A stretch of DNA of 64,000 nt from Modestobacter sp. DSM 44400 (GCF_900107175.1 NZ_FNOZ01000008.1:78610-142609), one strand, 5' to 3'; shown: positions 52,441-62,907, numbered from the stretch's first letter. Notes: generated by a model not told the origin, from the sequence alone. Translations and numbers: made by a program.

Positions 52441-53639
52441 TCATTTCCGCCTGGACATTGGAGCGGTCGTCCTCGAGGAATCAAGCGAACCTTGGCTCCT
52501 ACCTAGTCGTCTTGCACCGCGCCTGCTCGTCAATCGCGCGACGTCCCCGGCCAACCGGGTCGACCGATCCACTGAGACCGGCGGAGCGAGCCGGCGCTCA
52601 AGGCCGGCGTAGCGCCATACGAGCAGTGCACCACCCCAGGTGAGCACGAAGACCGCGACGATGCCGTAGCCGAGCAGTTCGAAGGAGTCGGCCACGGCGG
52701 CGTATCCGCTCAGCAGGGGCACGTCCGCGTAGTTCACCAGGACACCGGCCAGGTACACGCTGGAGGGGAAGCCGGCCACCAACACGGTCGCCCCGGTCGT
52801 CGCGATGTTGTAGTCAGCCGGCGCGCCGGGTGGCCGGCCGACCACGAGTAGGCCAGCGACATCAGGACGCCGTCACAGGTGTCGAAGGCGCTCATCCCGG
52901 CGGCGAAGAGCAGGGGCAAGGACAGCACCGCCAACAGCGACAGTCCACCGGCCTGCGCAGTGCTGGCCGAGAGCGTTAGCAGGGTTACCTCGGAGGCGGT
53001 CTCCAGGCCGAGCCCGAACAGGATCCCGAGCGGGTACATGTGCCACGAGGAGCGGATGAGCGAGCGGGCTCGGCCACCGAGGATGCGGTTGACCAGCCCG
53101 CGGTTGAGCAGCAGCAGTTCCACCTGCTCCTCGTCGAGCCGGCCGCGTCGCATGTCCCGCCAGGCCCCGACGATGCCCCGCAGCACTAGCGCGTTCAGGA
53201 TCGCCACCAGCGCCAGGAACGACATGGCCACGATGGCCGACACCGCGCCTCCGACGTGCCGCCAGCGGTCGAGCCCCGGGGTGGCCGTCGCGCCGGCTGC
53301 GACTGCCACCACGAGAGCCAGTGCGATCACTACGGAGGAGTCACCCATCGCGAAGAAGAACCCGACACCGACCGGACGCCGCCCACGTTGCACCATCAGT
53401 CGGGTGGTGTCGTCGATCGCCGCGATGTGATCGGCGTCGAAGGCGTGGCGGATCCCGAGCACGTACGCGAGGACCCCGGCGCCGGCGAAGGCGCCGGCGC
53501 CCGCAGGCCCCTGCTTCACGGCCAGGTAGCCGGTCCACCCCACCACGTGCAGTAGCAGCACCGCGGCCACGATGCCCGATAGCTGCAGCCGCTGCCCCCG
53601 CGTCCAGACGGGGTTAGCGGCGTTCGGAACCGCCGTCAC
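52441..53639 (-). pseudogene. nhlF: NiCoT-family cobalt transporter, frameshifted
   Basis: The N-terminal part to about 52825 has the NiCoT signature RHAFDADHIAAIDDTTR, LGLETASEVTLL and GMSAFDTCDGVLMSLAYSWS. The frame then changes near 52817-52830, after HPARR, and the rest (DYNIATTGATVLVAGFPSSV through two more helices) continues in another frame. The product is therefore split by one indel, unless it is a sequence error. Another oddity is FAMGDSSVV where the family usually has His (LGHS). Its start overlaps the activator stop by 4 bp, and the adjacent cobalt-type nitrile hydratase makes cobalt the likely cargo. Confidence 0.85.
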
Positions 53640-54073
53640 GGCACCGGCGGGGAGCGATCTATCCGGGCGGCGTCAACGGCGACCGGCTCCCGTCGCGCCC
53701 GCTGGTGGTGGGCGTTCCGCGGGGTCCTCAGCACGGCTCGGGTCCGCTCGTCCAGCGCCGCCGGGTCGAGAACTCCTCTCTCCGCGAGGAGGGTCTGCAG
53801 GGCCTCCAGCCACCGGTCGTAGTAGCGCCACTCCTCGCCGGTGCCGGCGTCCTCCCAGGACCGGATCGCGGCGATGAGCGCCTGCTGGAACTGCGGCCAG
53901 TCGTATTGACCGCTCTGGTGGGCGGCGACCCCGAGGGCGAACGCGCGGATCTCCCAGGCGGTCTGGAAGGCGACCTCCCCGTCAGCCGGCCGGATCTGCT
54001 CCTGGTGCGGCAGCTCCAAGAGCAGGTGCTCGACCCGCCGCCGGGCGGCTTCCCGGTCGTCCATCGCGGTCAT
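53636..54073 (-). CDS. Nitrile hydratase activator / accessory protein
   Basis: The 145-residue product contains [20 protein letters not shown] and [20 protein letters not shown] then [20 protein letters not shown], the NHase beta N-terminal-like fold of NhlE-type metallochaperones. In cobalt enzymes such proteins load metal by exchanging the alpha subunit. It overlaps both alpha and transporter genes by 4 bp. Confidence 0.88.
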   Translation of the reverse strand: MTAMDDREAARRRVEHLLLELPHQEQIRPADGEVAFQTAWEIRAFALGVAAHQSGQYDWPQFQQALIAAIRSWEDAGTGEEWRYYDRWLEALQTLLAERGVLDPAALDERTRAVLRTPRNAHHQRARREPVAVDAARIDRSPPVP

Positions 54074-54720
54074 CGGCGCGAGGAGCCCGGGTGCAGCGGC
54101 TCGCCGACGCCGATCAGCGAGTCACGGGTCACCAACTGGGCCAGCTCCTCCTCACTGAGGTCGGCGGTTCCCGCCGGGCGCTGCGGCAGGACGAAGTAGC
54201 GCAGCTCGGCGCTGGAGTCCCACACCCGAATCTCCACCGACTCGGGGATGTCGAGCTGGAAGTCGTCCCGCAGCACCTCCCGGGGGGCACGCACCACTCG
54301 CGAGCGGTAGGGCGGCGCCTTGTACCACTTCGGCGGCAGGCCGAGCACCGGCCACGGGTAGCAGGAGCAGAGCGTGCACACGATGACGTGGTGGACCGTG
54401 TCGGTGTTCTCCACAGCGATCATGTCCTCGCCCTGCATCCCGCCGATGCCCAGCTCCGCGCACGCGGCGCTGGCGTCGGCCAGGAGGCGTTCCTTGAAGG
54501 CGGGGTCGGTCCAGGCCTTGGCGACGACCTTGGCGCCGAGGTGCGGGCCCACCTCGTTCTCGTAGATCTCCGCGAGGCGGTCCACCGCGTCGGTCGTCAT
54601 GATCCCCCTCTCGATCATGAGCGCCTCGAGCGCTTTGACCCGCGCGGCGATCTCCTCCTCGGAGCGCTGCACGGGCCTGGGGATCGGAAGCGGGGTCTCG
54701 GGGCTTTCGACGGTCGACAT
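54070..54720 (-). CDS. Nitrile hydratase alpha subunit, cobalt type
   Basis: Catalytic subunit hydrating nitriles to amides. The 216-residue product has the metal-binding claw VCTLCSC at residues 114-120 (Cys115, Cys118, Cys120). Thr in the second position is the cobalt-type form; iron enzymes have CSLCSC. Other motifs are [20 protein letters not shown] and [11 protein letters not shown] at 54720 follows GAGGAGG. It lies 42 bp after beta. Confidence 0.95.
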   Translation of the reverse strand: MSTVESPETPLPIPRPVQRSEEEIAARVKALEALMIERGIMTTDAVDRLAEIYENEVGPHLGAKVVAKAWTDPAFKERLLADASAACAELGIGGMQGEDMIAVENTDTVHHVIVCTLCSCYPWPVLGLPPKWYKAPPYRSRVVRAPREVLRDDFQLDIPESVEIRVWDSSAELRYFVLPQRPAGTADLSEEELAQLVTRDSLIGVGEPLHPGSSRR

Positions 54721-54762
54721 CCGGGTCCTCCTCAGCAGCGAACGGGACAGAACGGGTGCGGG

Positions 54763-55443
54763 TCAGGCCGGCTGGAGATAGGGCTCCCAGACGTCGAACG
54801 ACACGGTCGCGTTTGGGTCGGCCACCTGCTCGCCCCATAGGTCGGCCGCGCGGAACACAACTGTGTAGACGTGCTGGGGGTCGTCACCCAGCCCGTTGCC
54901 GGCGCTGTCGGGATAGACGAAGGTGCCATGCGCCTTCTCGATGACGCCGGTCCTGCCCCGGACGTAGCGCGCGCGGCGGGTGTGGCCGAGCGGGCTGTCG
55001 TCGACCACGCGGACCCGGTCGCCAACGGCGAACCGCGCGGGCCGGTCGGAGTCGCGACGGGCCGGGGCCCCTTGGCGGACCATGGTCTCCATCAGCGCGA
55101 CGAGCTCGGGGTCCTTGCGGTCGGGGACCGGTGCGTCCGGGTGCTGAAGGTAGTACCGAGTGCGCTGCTCGAGCTCCTCCGGGTCGATGGCCCCGGCTTT
55201 CACCGTGTAGTGCTCGATGGCGTGCGCCCAGTGCTCGTAGTAGGGCGACAGTAAATACTCTGCCGCCGGCATCTGCTCGATGCCGTAACGGAACTCGTCG
55301 ACGCCGAAGTAGCCCTTCACGGCGTTCGTGGGGAACATCGCGAAGGCGGCTTTCTCCCAGTCGGCGTGCCAGACCGGTTCTTCCTTCTCTACCTCGACCG
55401 AGCCCAGCCCGTCGGTTCCTCCGAGATCGTGGACGCCGTTCAT
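54763..55443 (-). CDS. Nitrile hydratase beta subunit
   Basis: The 226-residue product begins MNGVHDLGGTDGLGSVEVEK, the family hallmark, and has YEHWAHAIEHYTVKAGAIDP and the C-terminal SH3-like domain (FAVGDRVRVVDD, HTRRARYVRGRTGVIEKAHG). Gene order beta-alpha is that of cobalt-type enzymes. ATG at 55443 follows AGAGGAGAGG. No amidase lies nearby. Confidence 0.95.
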   Translation of the reverse strand: MNGVHDLGGTDGLGSVEVEKEEPVWHADWEKAAFAMFPTNAVKGYFGVDEFRYGIEQMPAAEYLLSPYYEHWAHAIEHYTVKAGAIDPEELEQRTRYYLQHPDAPVPDRKDPELVALMETMVRQGAPARRDSDRPARFAVGDRVRVVDDSPLGHTRRARYVRGRTGVIEKAHGTFVYPDSAGNGLGDDPQHVYTVVFRAADLWGEQVADPNATVSFDVWEPYLQPA

Positions 55444-55745
55444 GCGCCTCTCCTCTGCTGGGGGTGGGAGCCCAGGAACGGAACGGATCGGCCAATCAAA
55501 CCCCCTCGCGGGGAAGGTGTCCAGAATCCTGGCGCAGTCGGCGACCCTGTCTCGGTGGCGTACGAGGAGGCTCACCGGTGGCCGCGCCCCGCGGGCTGGG
55601 CCCGGCCTCCGTCTTTCACCGGGATGCCCACATCGCGGACGTGATCTTGACCTGAACGTGGCGAGGTGTACCGGACCAGCCAGAATGCGATTTGTCGAAG
55701 ATCGGATTCCGAGCGGGGCGGTGCACCTCTTCCGTGCAAGCTACG

Positions 55746-56225
55746 TCATGGGCCGACCGGCTGGAGCTGGTCGCCGACGATGATCGTCTGGTCGGGTTCG
55801 CCGGGGCGTTGCCGTTGCGGCTGCTGGCCGAGCGGGCCGGGCTGTCTGCGGTGATGCGCCGGGCCGGCTTCGACCCGGTCTATGACCGCGGCCAGTTGCT
55901 GGTCGACCTGGCCGTGGCGCAGCTCCTGGGCGCGGAGGCGATCAGCGACTTCCAGGGCATGCGGCACCTGGCGCCGGTGACCGGACCGGTGCCCTCGACG
56001 CCGACGGTGTGGCGGGCGCTGGCCGAGATCGGCGAGCTGCAGCTGACCCGGAACCATGCGGCGATCGCCTCGTTCCGCCGGCACTGGTGGGGACTGCTGG
56101 CTGCCGGCCCGGACGGCTTCCCGTGGCTGAGCGTCGCCGGGCGGGAGCTGACCGGGACCACGGTGGTGGACCTGGATGCCTCGGTCGTTTCGCCGCCTCG
56201 GAGAAGGAGAACGCTGCCGCGACCT
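55746..56225 (+). mobile_element. IS1380-family transposase remnant
   Basis: The N-terminal half of an IS1380 transposase (FDPVYDRGQLLVDLAVAQLL, then AEAISDFQGMRHLAPVTGPV, TPTVWRALAEIGELQLTRNH). Near 56185 the frame shifts: VVDLDASVV continues as FAASEKENAAATY in the +1 frame, then similarity ends. The element is both frameshifted and truncated. Confidence 0.85.
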
Positions 56226-56399
56226 ACTCCTGTTGGACTGAGCTATTGAGGCAGCGATCATAGCGTCGAGCGTCGAGTGGGCTGCGGAGCGTTACGTTCC
56301 CGGCCATGATCGACGGGCTCGGGGAAGACCGTGAGTTGTCCTCACTGGTCGTGCCGGCGGTGGGCGCCGTCGCGGCGGGCAGCGATCTGCGGAGCCGGT

Positions 56400-57240
56400 T
56401 CGGCTGATCGACGGCGACGGCGGACCGGTCGTGCCGGTGACGGCGTTCCTGAGAGAGCTGCAGGCAGCGGGCCGTTCGGCTGCGACGCAGCGGTCGTATG
56501 CGATGGACCTGCTGCGGTGGACCTGCTGCGGTGGTTCCGGCTCGGGTGGGCCATCGACGTCGGGTGGGACCAGGCCACCCGGGTGGAGGCTCGGGACTTC
56601 TGCCGCTGGTTGGCGTTGCGCGACAAGCCGACCCGGGCCGATGTCAGCAGGAGGCGTGTGGCGTCGAACGCGGTGACCGGCAAGCCCGGCCCGGGAACGA
56701 AGTACGTCACGTCGACCAGGGCGCACTCGGAGACGGTGTTGCGGGGGTTCTACGACTTCCACCGCGACGCCGGGACGGGCCCGATAGTCAACCCGTTCCC
56801 GCTCTCCCGGGAGCGGCGCGGAGGTCGGGCGAACGCCCATCACAACCCGATGGAGCCTTTCGGCAACGAGCGGATGGGACTGTATCGGCCGCGGAACGCC
56901 CAGCGGATCCCGCGCGCCATCCCCGACGAGTTGTTCAACCGGGTGTTCGCCGAACTAGGCTCGCATCGGGACCGGGCGCTGATCGCGATGTGGGTGTCGA
57001 CCGGAGCCCGGGCGGCGGAGCTGCTCGGCGCGCGCTGCGGTGACGCCGACCCCGGCCAGCAGCTGGTCACCGTGATCCGCAAAGGGACGCGCGCGCTGCA
57101 GCAGGTCCCGGCGTCACCGGATGCGTTCGTGTGGCTGCGGCTCTACCGGTCCGGGCTCGACCAGACGGTGCCGACCGGCCGTGACGACCCGCTGTGGTGG
57201 ACCCGGCGACGCCCGTTCCGGGCGCTGACCTATCAGAACC
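56400..57240 (+). pseudogene. Broken tyrosine recombinase
   Basis: The frame reading TAFLRELQAAGRSAATQRSY then AMDLLRW is interrupted by a 14-bp tandem duplication (56504-56517 repeated at 56518-56531) that shifts the rest. Downstream the original series resumes (FRLGWAIDVGWDQATRVEAR, ALIAMWVSTGARAAELLGAR with the first catalytic Arg). Translation stops matching near ALTY at about 57235, before the HxxR and Tyr motifs. It is non-functional. Confidence 0.85.
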
Positions 57241-57343
57241 ACACGCTCATTGCGAGGAACGTGCTGGTCGCGATCAGACCGAGGGCGAGGGCGGCGCGCC
57301 GCCCCTCGTGCGAAGGGATGCTGTCTGGCGCCGCCACCACCCG

Positions 57344-59461
57344 TCAGCCAACCTGCGCGTGCTGCTGATGCAGGTTTGCCGCCCTCACCCTGCCGAGCGC
57401 GGCAATCGCCCGATCGACGGACTCCAGCACCGGCACGCCGTGAACCGCGGCCTCGGCGCGGAGGGTACGGACCAGCGCCTCCTGATCCGCGCTGAAGCTG
57501 CTGCGAAGCACCAGCGCCAGCGGGACTCCGGCCCGGTCCGCGGTCAGCAGGTCTCTTGTGAGAGCGCGGACGAGATCGGCCGCCTCGGGCCCGTCCATGA
57601 TGTCGTACACCGTGCCGAGGTCGAGGTAGGCGCAGAGAAAGTCGATGGCCGGATCGGCGGCCAAGCCCTCGACAAGCGCCCCGGTGAACGATCCGCTGTC
57701 GTCGTAGAGCGACCAGACCGGGATGTCCACCGGGTTGCTCAGGCTGCTGCCGGGAGCTTCGTACTGAGCAAGCGCCGCGGCGGTGGCCGACGAGAGAGGG
57801 GGCAGCCCGAGATCCTGCTCGAACGCCGTGTCGCAACCGACGACCGCGACGCCCCCGCCGCTGCCCACCAGGCCGAGGCCCCGCCCGGTGAGCTCTGGCG
57901 CGTACTGGGCCACCAGCAGCGTGTCGAGCAGCTCGTCGAGGCTCTTCACGACCACCACGCCGGCTGCGGACCCGACGTCACGCAGCAGTACCGGGTCACT
58001 GGCCAGCGCCCCGGTGTGGGAGGCCGCGGCCGCTCCGCCGGCGGCACTGCGACCGCCCTTGAACAAGACGACAGGGGTCGTGATTCGCGACGCCAGCCGG
58101 AAGAAGCGGCGGGCGTCGCTGTCGTCCTCGAGATAGAAGGCCACCAGGGAGGTGTTCGGGTCCGCCTCGCAAAAGCCGAGCAACTCCGAAGGTGACACGT
58201 CATCGCAGTTGCCGACCGAGCTCACGAAGCTGAACCGCAAGCCGAGCTCGTTGCCGCGCCGGACGACGTCGCCGGCGTAGGTCCCGGACTGCGAGACCAC
58301 CGCGATCGATCCCCGCTCGTCCGACGACGCCTGCTTGCCGATCATCGTCAGGTTGGAGTATGGGGTGTAGTGCCCGATGCAGTTCGGGCCCAGCACCCTC
58401 ATCCCGGTGCCGGCCACCGCCTCGCGCAGGTCCGAGGTGCCTGCGGTATAGACGTGGGCGGTCCGCGTGCCCCGCGCGGCGAGATCCCGCAGCGTGTCGG
58501 GCACGACCGCGGCCGGCAGGGCAACGACTGCGCGATCGACGCCCTTCGGCAGCTCGTCGATTGACCGCACCGCCGCGAGGCCGAGGATCTCCGTCGCCGA
58601 TCGGCTCACCGGATACAGGGCACCGGTGAAGCCCTGCTCTACCGCACTGCGCACGGCCCGGTGTCCCATCTTTCTGGGATCCGTCGACGCGCCAATGACC
58701 GCCATCGAGGTCGGATAGATCGCCGGCCGCAGCTGCTCGTACAGCTCTTGCGGGTCAGGGAGATCGACTGCTACCTCGACGTCCGCACCGCGGACCACGG
58801 CACGCGCGTCGACGGCGACGATCCGGTCGGCGCCAACGACAACCGGGTTCAGGTCGATCTGGTCGACCGGTTCGGACAGCAGCATGCCGTTGACCCCCCC
58901 TACGCACACGAGGAGGTCGGCCAGCTGGGCGTGACCGGTGGGGAAGCGGTGGCGAAGGACCTTGCCGATCCTGGTTCGGTCGATCAGCGCGGCCGCGGCG
59001 TCCCGGTCCAGCGGCACCTGGGCGAAGGCCACGTCGCCAAGCGTCTCGACGTCGACACCGCCGGAGCCGACCATGACTATGGGACCGAACCCCGGGTCGT
59101 GCAGGGCCCCCACGACTACCTCGGGGCCTGGCTGGATCATCGGCTCGACGGTCACGCCACGGACCTGGACGGAACGGGCCTCCTGCTCGGCGAATAGCCG
59201 CTCGACCGCCTGCTGCACCTCGTCGGGACCGACGTCGAGCAGGACGCCACCTGCCTTGCTCTTGTGAATGACACCGTCTGCCACGAGCTTCACGGCCACA
59301 GGGCGCCCGGCCGCGCGCGCAGCCTCCGCGGCGGTCTCGGGCGTCGAGGCGAAGGTGACGGGGTTGGCGGGAACCCCATAGCGGATGGCTAGGTTACGGA
59401 TGACATCCTCACGGAGGCGCTCGCCGGAGGCGGCGCTGGGGCCCATCCTGATTGCGGTCAC
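57344..59461 (-). CDS. ADP-forming acyl-CoA synthetase-like protein, beta-alpha domain order
   Basis: The 705-residue product begins with an ATP-grasp domain (PVAVKLVADGVIHKSKAGGV, VTVEPMIQPGPEVVVGALHD). A CoA-binding domain follows (SMAVIGASTDPRKMGHRAVR, RVLGPNCIGHYTPYSNLTMI), and then succinyl-CoA-ligase-like domains with the phosphohistidine motif GGAAAASHTGAL. Most fused homologues (Pat, ACD) place the ATP-grasp last, so the order here is swapped. The overlap with the crotonase gene (ATGA) indicates one operon. The acyl substrate is unknown; it may conserve energy or form CoA thioesters for the crotonase. Confidence 0.88.
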   Translation of the reverse strand: MTAIRMGPSAASGERLREDVIRNLAIRYGVPANPVTFASTPETAAEAARAAGRPVAVKLVADGVIHKSKAGGVLLDVGPDEVQQAVERLFAEQEARSVQVRGVTVEPMIQPGPEVVVGALHDPGFGPIVMVGSGGVDVETLGDVAFAQVPLDRDAAAALIDRTRIGKVLRHRFPTGHAQLADLLVCVGGVNGMLLSEPVDQIDLNPVVVGADRIVAVDARAVVRGADVEVAVDLPDPQELYEQLRPAIYPTSMAVIGASTDPRKMGHRAVRSAVEQGFTGALYPVSRSATEILGLAAVRSIDELPKGVDRAVVALPAAVVPDTLRDLAARGTRTAHVYTAGTSDLREAVAGTGMRVLGPNCIGHYTPYSNLTMIGKQASSDERGSIAVVSQSGTYAGDVVRRGNELGLRFSFVSSVGNCDDVSPSELLGFCEADPNTSLVAFYLEDDSDARRFFRLASRITTPVVLFKGGRSAAGGAAAASHTGALASDPVLLRDVGSAAGVVVVKSLDELLDTLLVAQYAPELTGRGLGLVGSGGGVAVVGCDTAFEQDLGLPPLSSATAAALAQYEAPGSSLSNPVDIPVWSLYDDSGSFTGALVEGLAADPAIDFLCAYLDLGTVYDIMDGPEAADLVRALTRDLLTADRAGVPLALVLRSSFSADQEALVRTLRAEAAVHGVPVLESVDRAIAALGRVRAANLHQQHAQVG

Positions 59462-60264
59462 GCGAGCACCTGCGCAATGCGGTCTTGCAGGTCCTTCGGC
59501 CGGTTGGGGTAAGCGGGCGGCCTGCGCTCGAGGAAGGAGTTGACCCCTTCGGACCCGTCCGGGAGGTCCCTGACGAGTGCGGCGAGGAGCGGCTCAGCCC
59601 CGCGTCCGGCGTCGGTGCCGTGGCGCACCGTGTGGGTCAACCCCGCTTTGACGGCGGCGACTACGGCGGGTGACACGGCGGCGATCGACTCCGCCAGCGC
59701 AATGGCACCGTCCAGCGCCTCTGGCCGGTCTGCGATCCGCATCACGAACCCGCACTGCAGCGCTTCCTCGGCCCCGAAAGGTACCGCCGTCGCCAACCAT
59801 CGATAGGCGACGGGGTAGCCGACGAGATCGAGCAGTCTGCTCAACTGCCCTCCGACGGGAACCAGGCCGATGGCCGCGCCGACCGCGCAGAAGCGGGCAC
59901 CGGGGGTGGCGACGCGCAGGTCGCAGTTCAGCGCCAGGATGAAGCCAGCTGCATACGCCGGGCCGTCGATGGCGCCGATGACCGGGGTGAGGATCTCCGA
60001 CGGTCGGGAGAATGCCGCGTTCGCTAGCGGGTCGCCCGCCGTCTCCGGGGTCTCCATAACCTCCTGCAGGTCGTGACCTGACGAGAAGCAGCCCCCACTT
60101 CCCGTTACGACGATCGCCCGCACCGCGGGATCGGCGTCGGCCCGGTCGAGCTCCTCCAGCAGCGTGGGCGCCATCGCTCCGGAGAAGGCGTTGCGCTTTG
60201 CAGGATTGTCGATGGTCAGGACGCGGATCGCGCCCCGGTCGGACACTCGGATTCCAGGTCCCAT
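59458..60264 (-). CDS. Enoyl-CoA hydratase/isomerase family protein
   Basis: The 268-residue product has VLTIDNPAKRNAFSGAMAPT, the oxyanion-hole segment GCFSSGHDLQEVM and AIDGPAYAAGFILALNCDLR. The usual second catalytic Glu region is divergent (IGLVPVGGQLSRLL), so the precise reaction (hydratase, isomerase, hydrolase) is unclear. It is the first intact gene of a two-gene unit with the acyl-CoA synthetase. Confidence 0.88.
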   Translation of the reverse strand: MGPGIRVSDRGAIRVLTIDNPAKRNAFSGAMAPTLLEELDRADADPAVRAIVVTGSGGCFSSGHDLQEVMETPETAGDPLANAAFSRPSEILTPVIGAIDGPAYAAGFILALNCDLRVATPGARFCAVGAAIGLVPVGGQLSRLLDLVGYPVAYRWLATAVPFGAEEALQCGFVMRIADRPEALDGAIALAESIAAVSPAVVAAVKAGLTHTVRHGTDAGRGAEPLLAALVRDLPDGSEGVNSFLERRPPAYPNRPKDLQDRIAQVLA

Positions 60265-60294
60265 GACTGCTCCGTTCGGTCGAAGTCACATGTT

Positions 60295-60672
60295 TCAGGC
60301 CTGCGGGATGCCGGCGGCCGGAACGGGCACCGCGACGCCGGCGACGGCGATGACGAGCTGGCACGCCTGGGCGCCCCGCCCCCAGTGCGCCCCGGACAAT
60401 GACGAGGTCACCGTCGGAGTGGTGTCGCCCTCCGACCGGAACCGCATCGGGTCGGTCGTGGTGCCGAGCAGAGCCGGCAGTGGCCTAGGACGACACGGGG
60501 CTCCAAGGGTCCGTTGGCGCTGTCGTCCCTCCGGGCCGCGCGCGGGGCGTCGGAAAGCCCGCCCATCAGCTCTGACCGAGAGGGCGTTGAGCCTCTCGGG
60601 CCGGTCGATGGTCAGCCAGGCGGTTTCGCTGCGCGCCTCGACGTCGATCGACTCACGCTGGGACATGCTCAT
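60295..60672 (-). pseudogene. Crotonase N-terminal remnant
   Basis: Only the first 35 residues (IDVEARSETAWLTIDRPERL then NALS) match the crotonase family; the remaining 90 residues are unrelated Arg/Pro-rich sequence. It is probably a deletion remnant of a second crotonase gene upstream of the intact one. Confidence 0.6.
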
Positions 60673-61239
60673 GCGACTACCTCACTGTGCCGGCTCTGCC
60701 GGGATCGCATCCCGCGACCGAAGCCGTAGACCGCCCGCAGGCGAGGCGGCCGGGGGGCGGATCTGGGCGCCTAGGAGTAACTCGAGCGCTGCAGTACCTC
60801 GCACGTCGTCGTCTCTGCGGCGTCCCCGATTCTTCACCTCCTCATCACCTGGCTGAGCTCCTCGAGCTGCTCGTCACTGCGCGATCGGAAATCGGCGTGC
60901 ACGGCTGAGATCCCCGGACTCAGTGACTGTTGCGTCCAGCCCTCGGTGTCACGCGGGGACGACCGGATGCACGGGAGGGAGACCGTGACATCGCGGAACG
61001 CTATGCCTGCCATGCGAGCCGCGTCATGCGACGATCCGACAACTCGTCGCCCATCCGTTCTCTTTTCAATGACATGCACCGGCCGACTTCGGGGCGGTGG
61101 AGCTGAGGAGGCGCCCGATGATGGCTGGCATCAGAAGATCCGCTACCAGGCGCTGCCCGCGGAAACGCGGGGCGGGCGTACTTCCGGACAGAGGATCTCG
61201 ACACCTGCGGCGGTGTCGCGTCGGGACGGAGGCCCTGCG

Positions 61240-62487
61240 GTGACAGCGGCGACGAATGCGTCCCTCACCTACGACCAGCGCCGGCGAAGGGTGCTCGAGC
61301 GGATCCATGCCCGTCGCCACGAGCTCGCCCGCGAGCTCGTCGAGGAGTATCGGACGATCATCGCCGAGTACCGAGAGCTACCGGAGTCGGTGCTGATGCG
61401 AGACGTCGCCGAGGTCGCGGTGCAGAACATCGAACATCTTGTACGCATGTTCGACGGCGGCTTCGACTTGTCGGGCGACGGGGGCGAGTGGTTACGTCGG
61501 AGCGCGGCGCGCCGCGTCCACCAGCACGTAAGCCTGCCCTCCCTCCTGCGCACCTTCCGGCTGTGGGGCAACCACCTCTGGCGGACGATGACCGAGCTGG
61601 CCGGCGACGACGAGATCGGGCGCCGACTGGCCGTAGACGCGGCGGACGCGATGATGCGTTACGTCGACCAGGTCTCGACTGATGTCACGGAGGCCTACAT
61701 CCGCGAGTCCACCAGCGTGGCCACCGACGGGCAGGCGCTGCACGCGGACGTCCTGGAGACACTGCTGGTCGGTGAGCCCGTCAGTGAGCGGGCTCGTCGG
61801 CAGGTCGCCGTGCTCGGGTCCACGCTCCGCGACCGGCTCATGGTGATCGTCGTGCAGCCCCAATCGCGCGACGATCCGTTCACTGGTGCCCAGGCCGCGG
61901 TACGGGCCGCGCGCAACCTGATCGGCCCGTTGGCAAGAAGGTTCCTGGTCGGGGCCCGCGGTACGGAAGTCGTCTGCATCTGCGGATTGGACACCGACGA
62001 CGAGGCCCGCCATCTGGAAACAGCGGCCGACCAGGTCGTCTCCTCGAAACCGGGGTGGACGGTGGGCATCGGACGGGTGACCGAGGGGCTGGAAGGTGTT
62101 CGCCGGTCGTACGCGGAAGCCAGGGAAGCCGCGGACCTCGGCTTCTCCACCCAGCGTTCCGGTCGTGCCGTCCGATTCGCCGACGTCCTGCTCGACCAGC
62201 TCCTGCGCTCCGCCCGGCACACCGAGGCACTCCTCGACGAAACGGTGCGCCCGCTCGCCGACTACGACAGCCGCAAGCAGGCGGAGTTGCTTCCGACCCT
62301 GCGAGCTTATGTCGCGTGCAACTTCAACCTCACGAAGGCAGCCGACCACCTGGCGGTCAATCCCAACACGGTCGCATACCGCCTTCGACGCATCCGCGAC
62401 CTGACCTGCCGGGACCCGTCCACGGCGGACGGTCTGCTCCTCCTCGCCTTGGGCCTGCGACTGCTGGATTCCGCTCCGGTTCTGTGA
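61240..62487 (+). CDS. PucR/CdaR-family transcriptional regulator
   Basis: The 415-residue product has an N-terminal helical region, a GGDEF-like PucR middle domain and the C-terminal PucR helix-turn-helix (LPTLRAYVACNFNLTKAADH, LAVNPNTVAYRLRRIRDLTC). The GTG at 61240 (VTAATNASLTYDQRRR) has GGAGG eight bases upstream; the longer frame from 60946 looks non-coding. It is divergent from the acyl-CoA synthetase/crotonase genes and may regulate them. Confidence 0.88.
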   Translation: MTAATNASLTYDQRRRRVLERIHARRHELARELVEEYRTIIAEYRELPESVLMRDVAEVAVQNIEHLVRMFDGGFDLSGDGGEWLRRSAARRVHQHVSLPSLLRTFRLWGNHLWRTMTELAGDDEIGRRLAVDAADAMMRYVDQVSTDVTEAYIRESTSVATDGQALHADVLETLLVGEPVSERARRQVAVLGSTLRDRLMVIVVQPQSRDDPFTGAQAAVRAARNLIGPLARRFLVGARGTEVVCICGLDTDDEARHLETAADQVVSSKPGWTVGIGRVTEGLEGVRRSYAEAREAADLGFSTQRSGRAVRFADVLLDQLLRSARHTEALLDETVRPLADYDSRKQAELLPTLRAYVACNFNLTKAADHLAVNPNTVAYRLRRIRDLTCRDPSTADGLLLLALGLRLLDSAPVL

Positions 62488-62907
62488 TCTGCCTGCAGTC
62501 AACGACACAGACCCCGGAGAACTTTTCGGTTTCCCCAGTGGTACAGGTCACACGGCGGGCATAGATTCCCGGCACGTCCTGCGGCGCGGTGACCAGCGGA
62601 GGGGTCGTCGCTCCGGGCACCACAGACGCGCTCGCGCGAACCTGTCGCGGCCCGCTGCGGGGGGCGGCAGGCACAGGCACGCACCGCGACTCATAGGAGA
62701 ATCCATGAGGGCCGGACCATGAGTCACCCGGGTTCTGCAGGGCCCTCCGCCTGGAAGGGGCGGCCGCCGAGGTGCTCGCTCGGCTACCTGTGGCCGCGTG
62801 GAGCCGTGCAATGGGTCCCGGCCTCGACCGATCACCGGCCGTGCGCGGCAGTCCTGCCACTGGCGCCTCCTCATGCACGGCGACACGACTAGGGCCTGTC
62901 TCCCCGA
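62488..62907. other. Intergenic stretch after the PucR-type gene
   Basis: About 420 bp. A 57-codon open frame (62719-62892, MSHPGSAGPSAWKGRPPRCS) follows AGGAG at 62694 through a five-codon upstream frame, but matches nothing and runs into the IS5 end. It could be the 5' end of a gene cut by the insertion. No other feature seen. Confidence 0.35.

Noticed and set aside
52800..52840. Programmed ribosomal frameshift in the cobalt transporter
   Set aside because: No slippery heptamer or following structure was seen, and a simple indel or sequence error explains the break.
54070..54720. Iron-type nitrile hydratase or thiocyanate hydrolase
   Set aside because: The metal site is CTLCSC rather than CSLCSC, and the cobalt-type beta-alpha order and NiCoT gene agree. 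The beta start MNGVHDLGG is that of nitrile hydratase.
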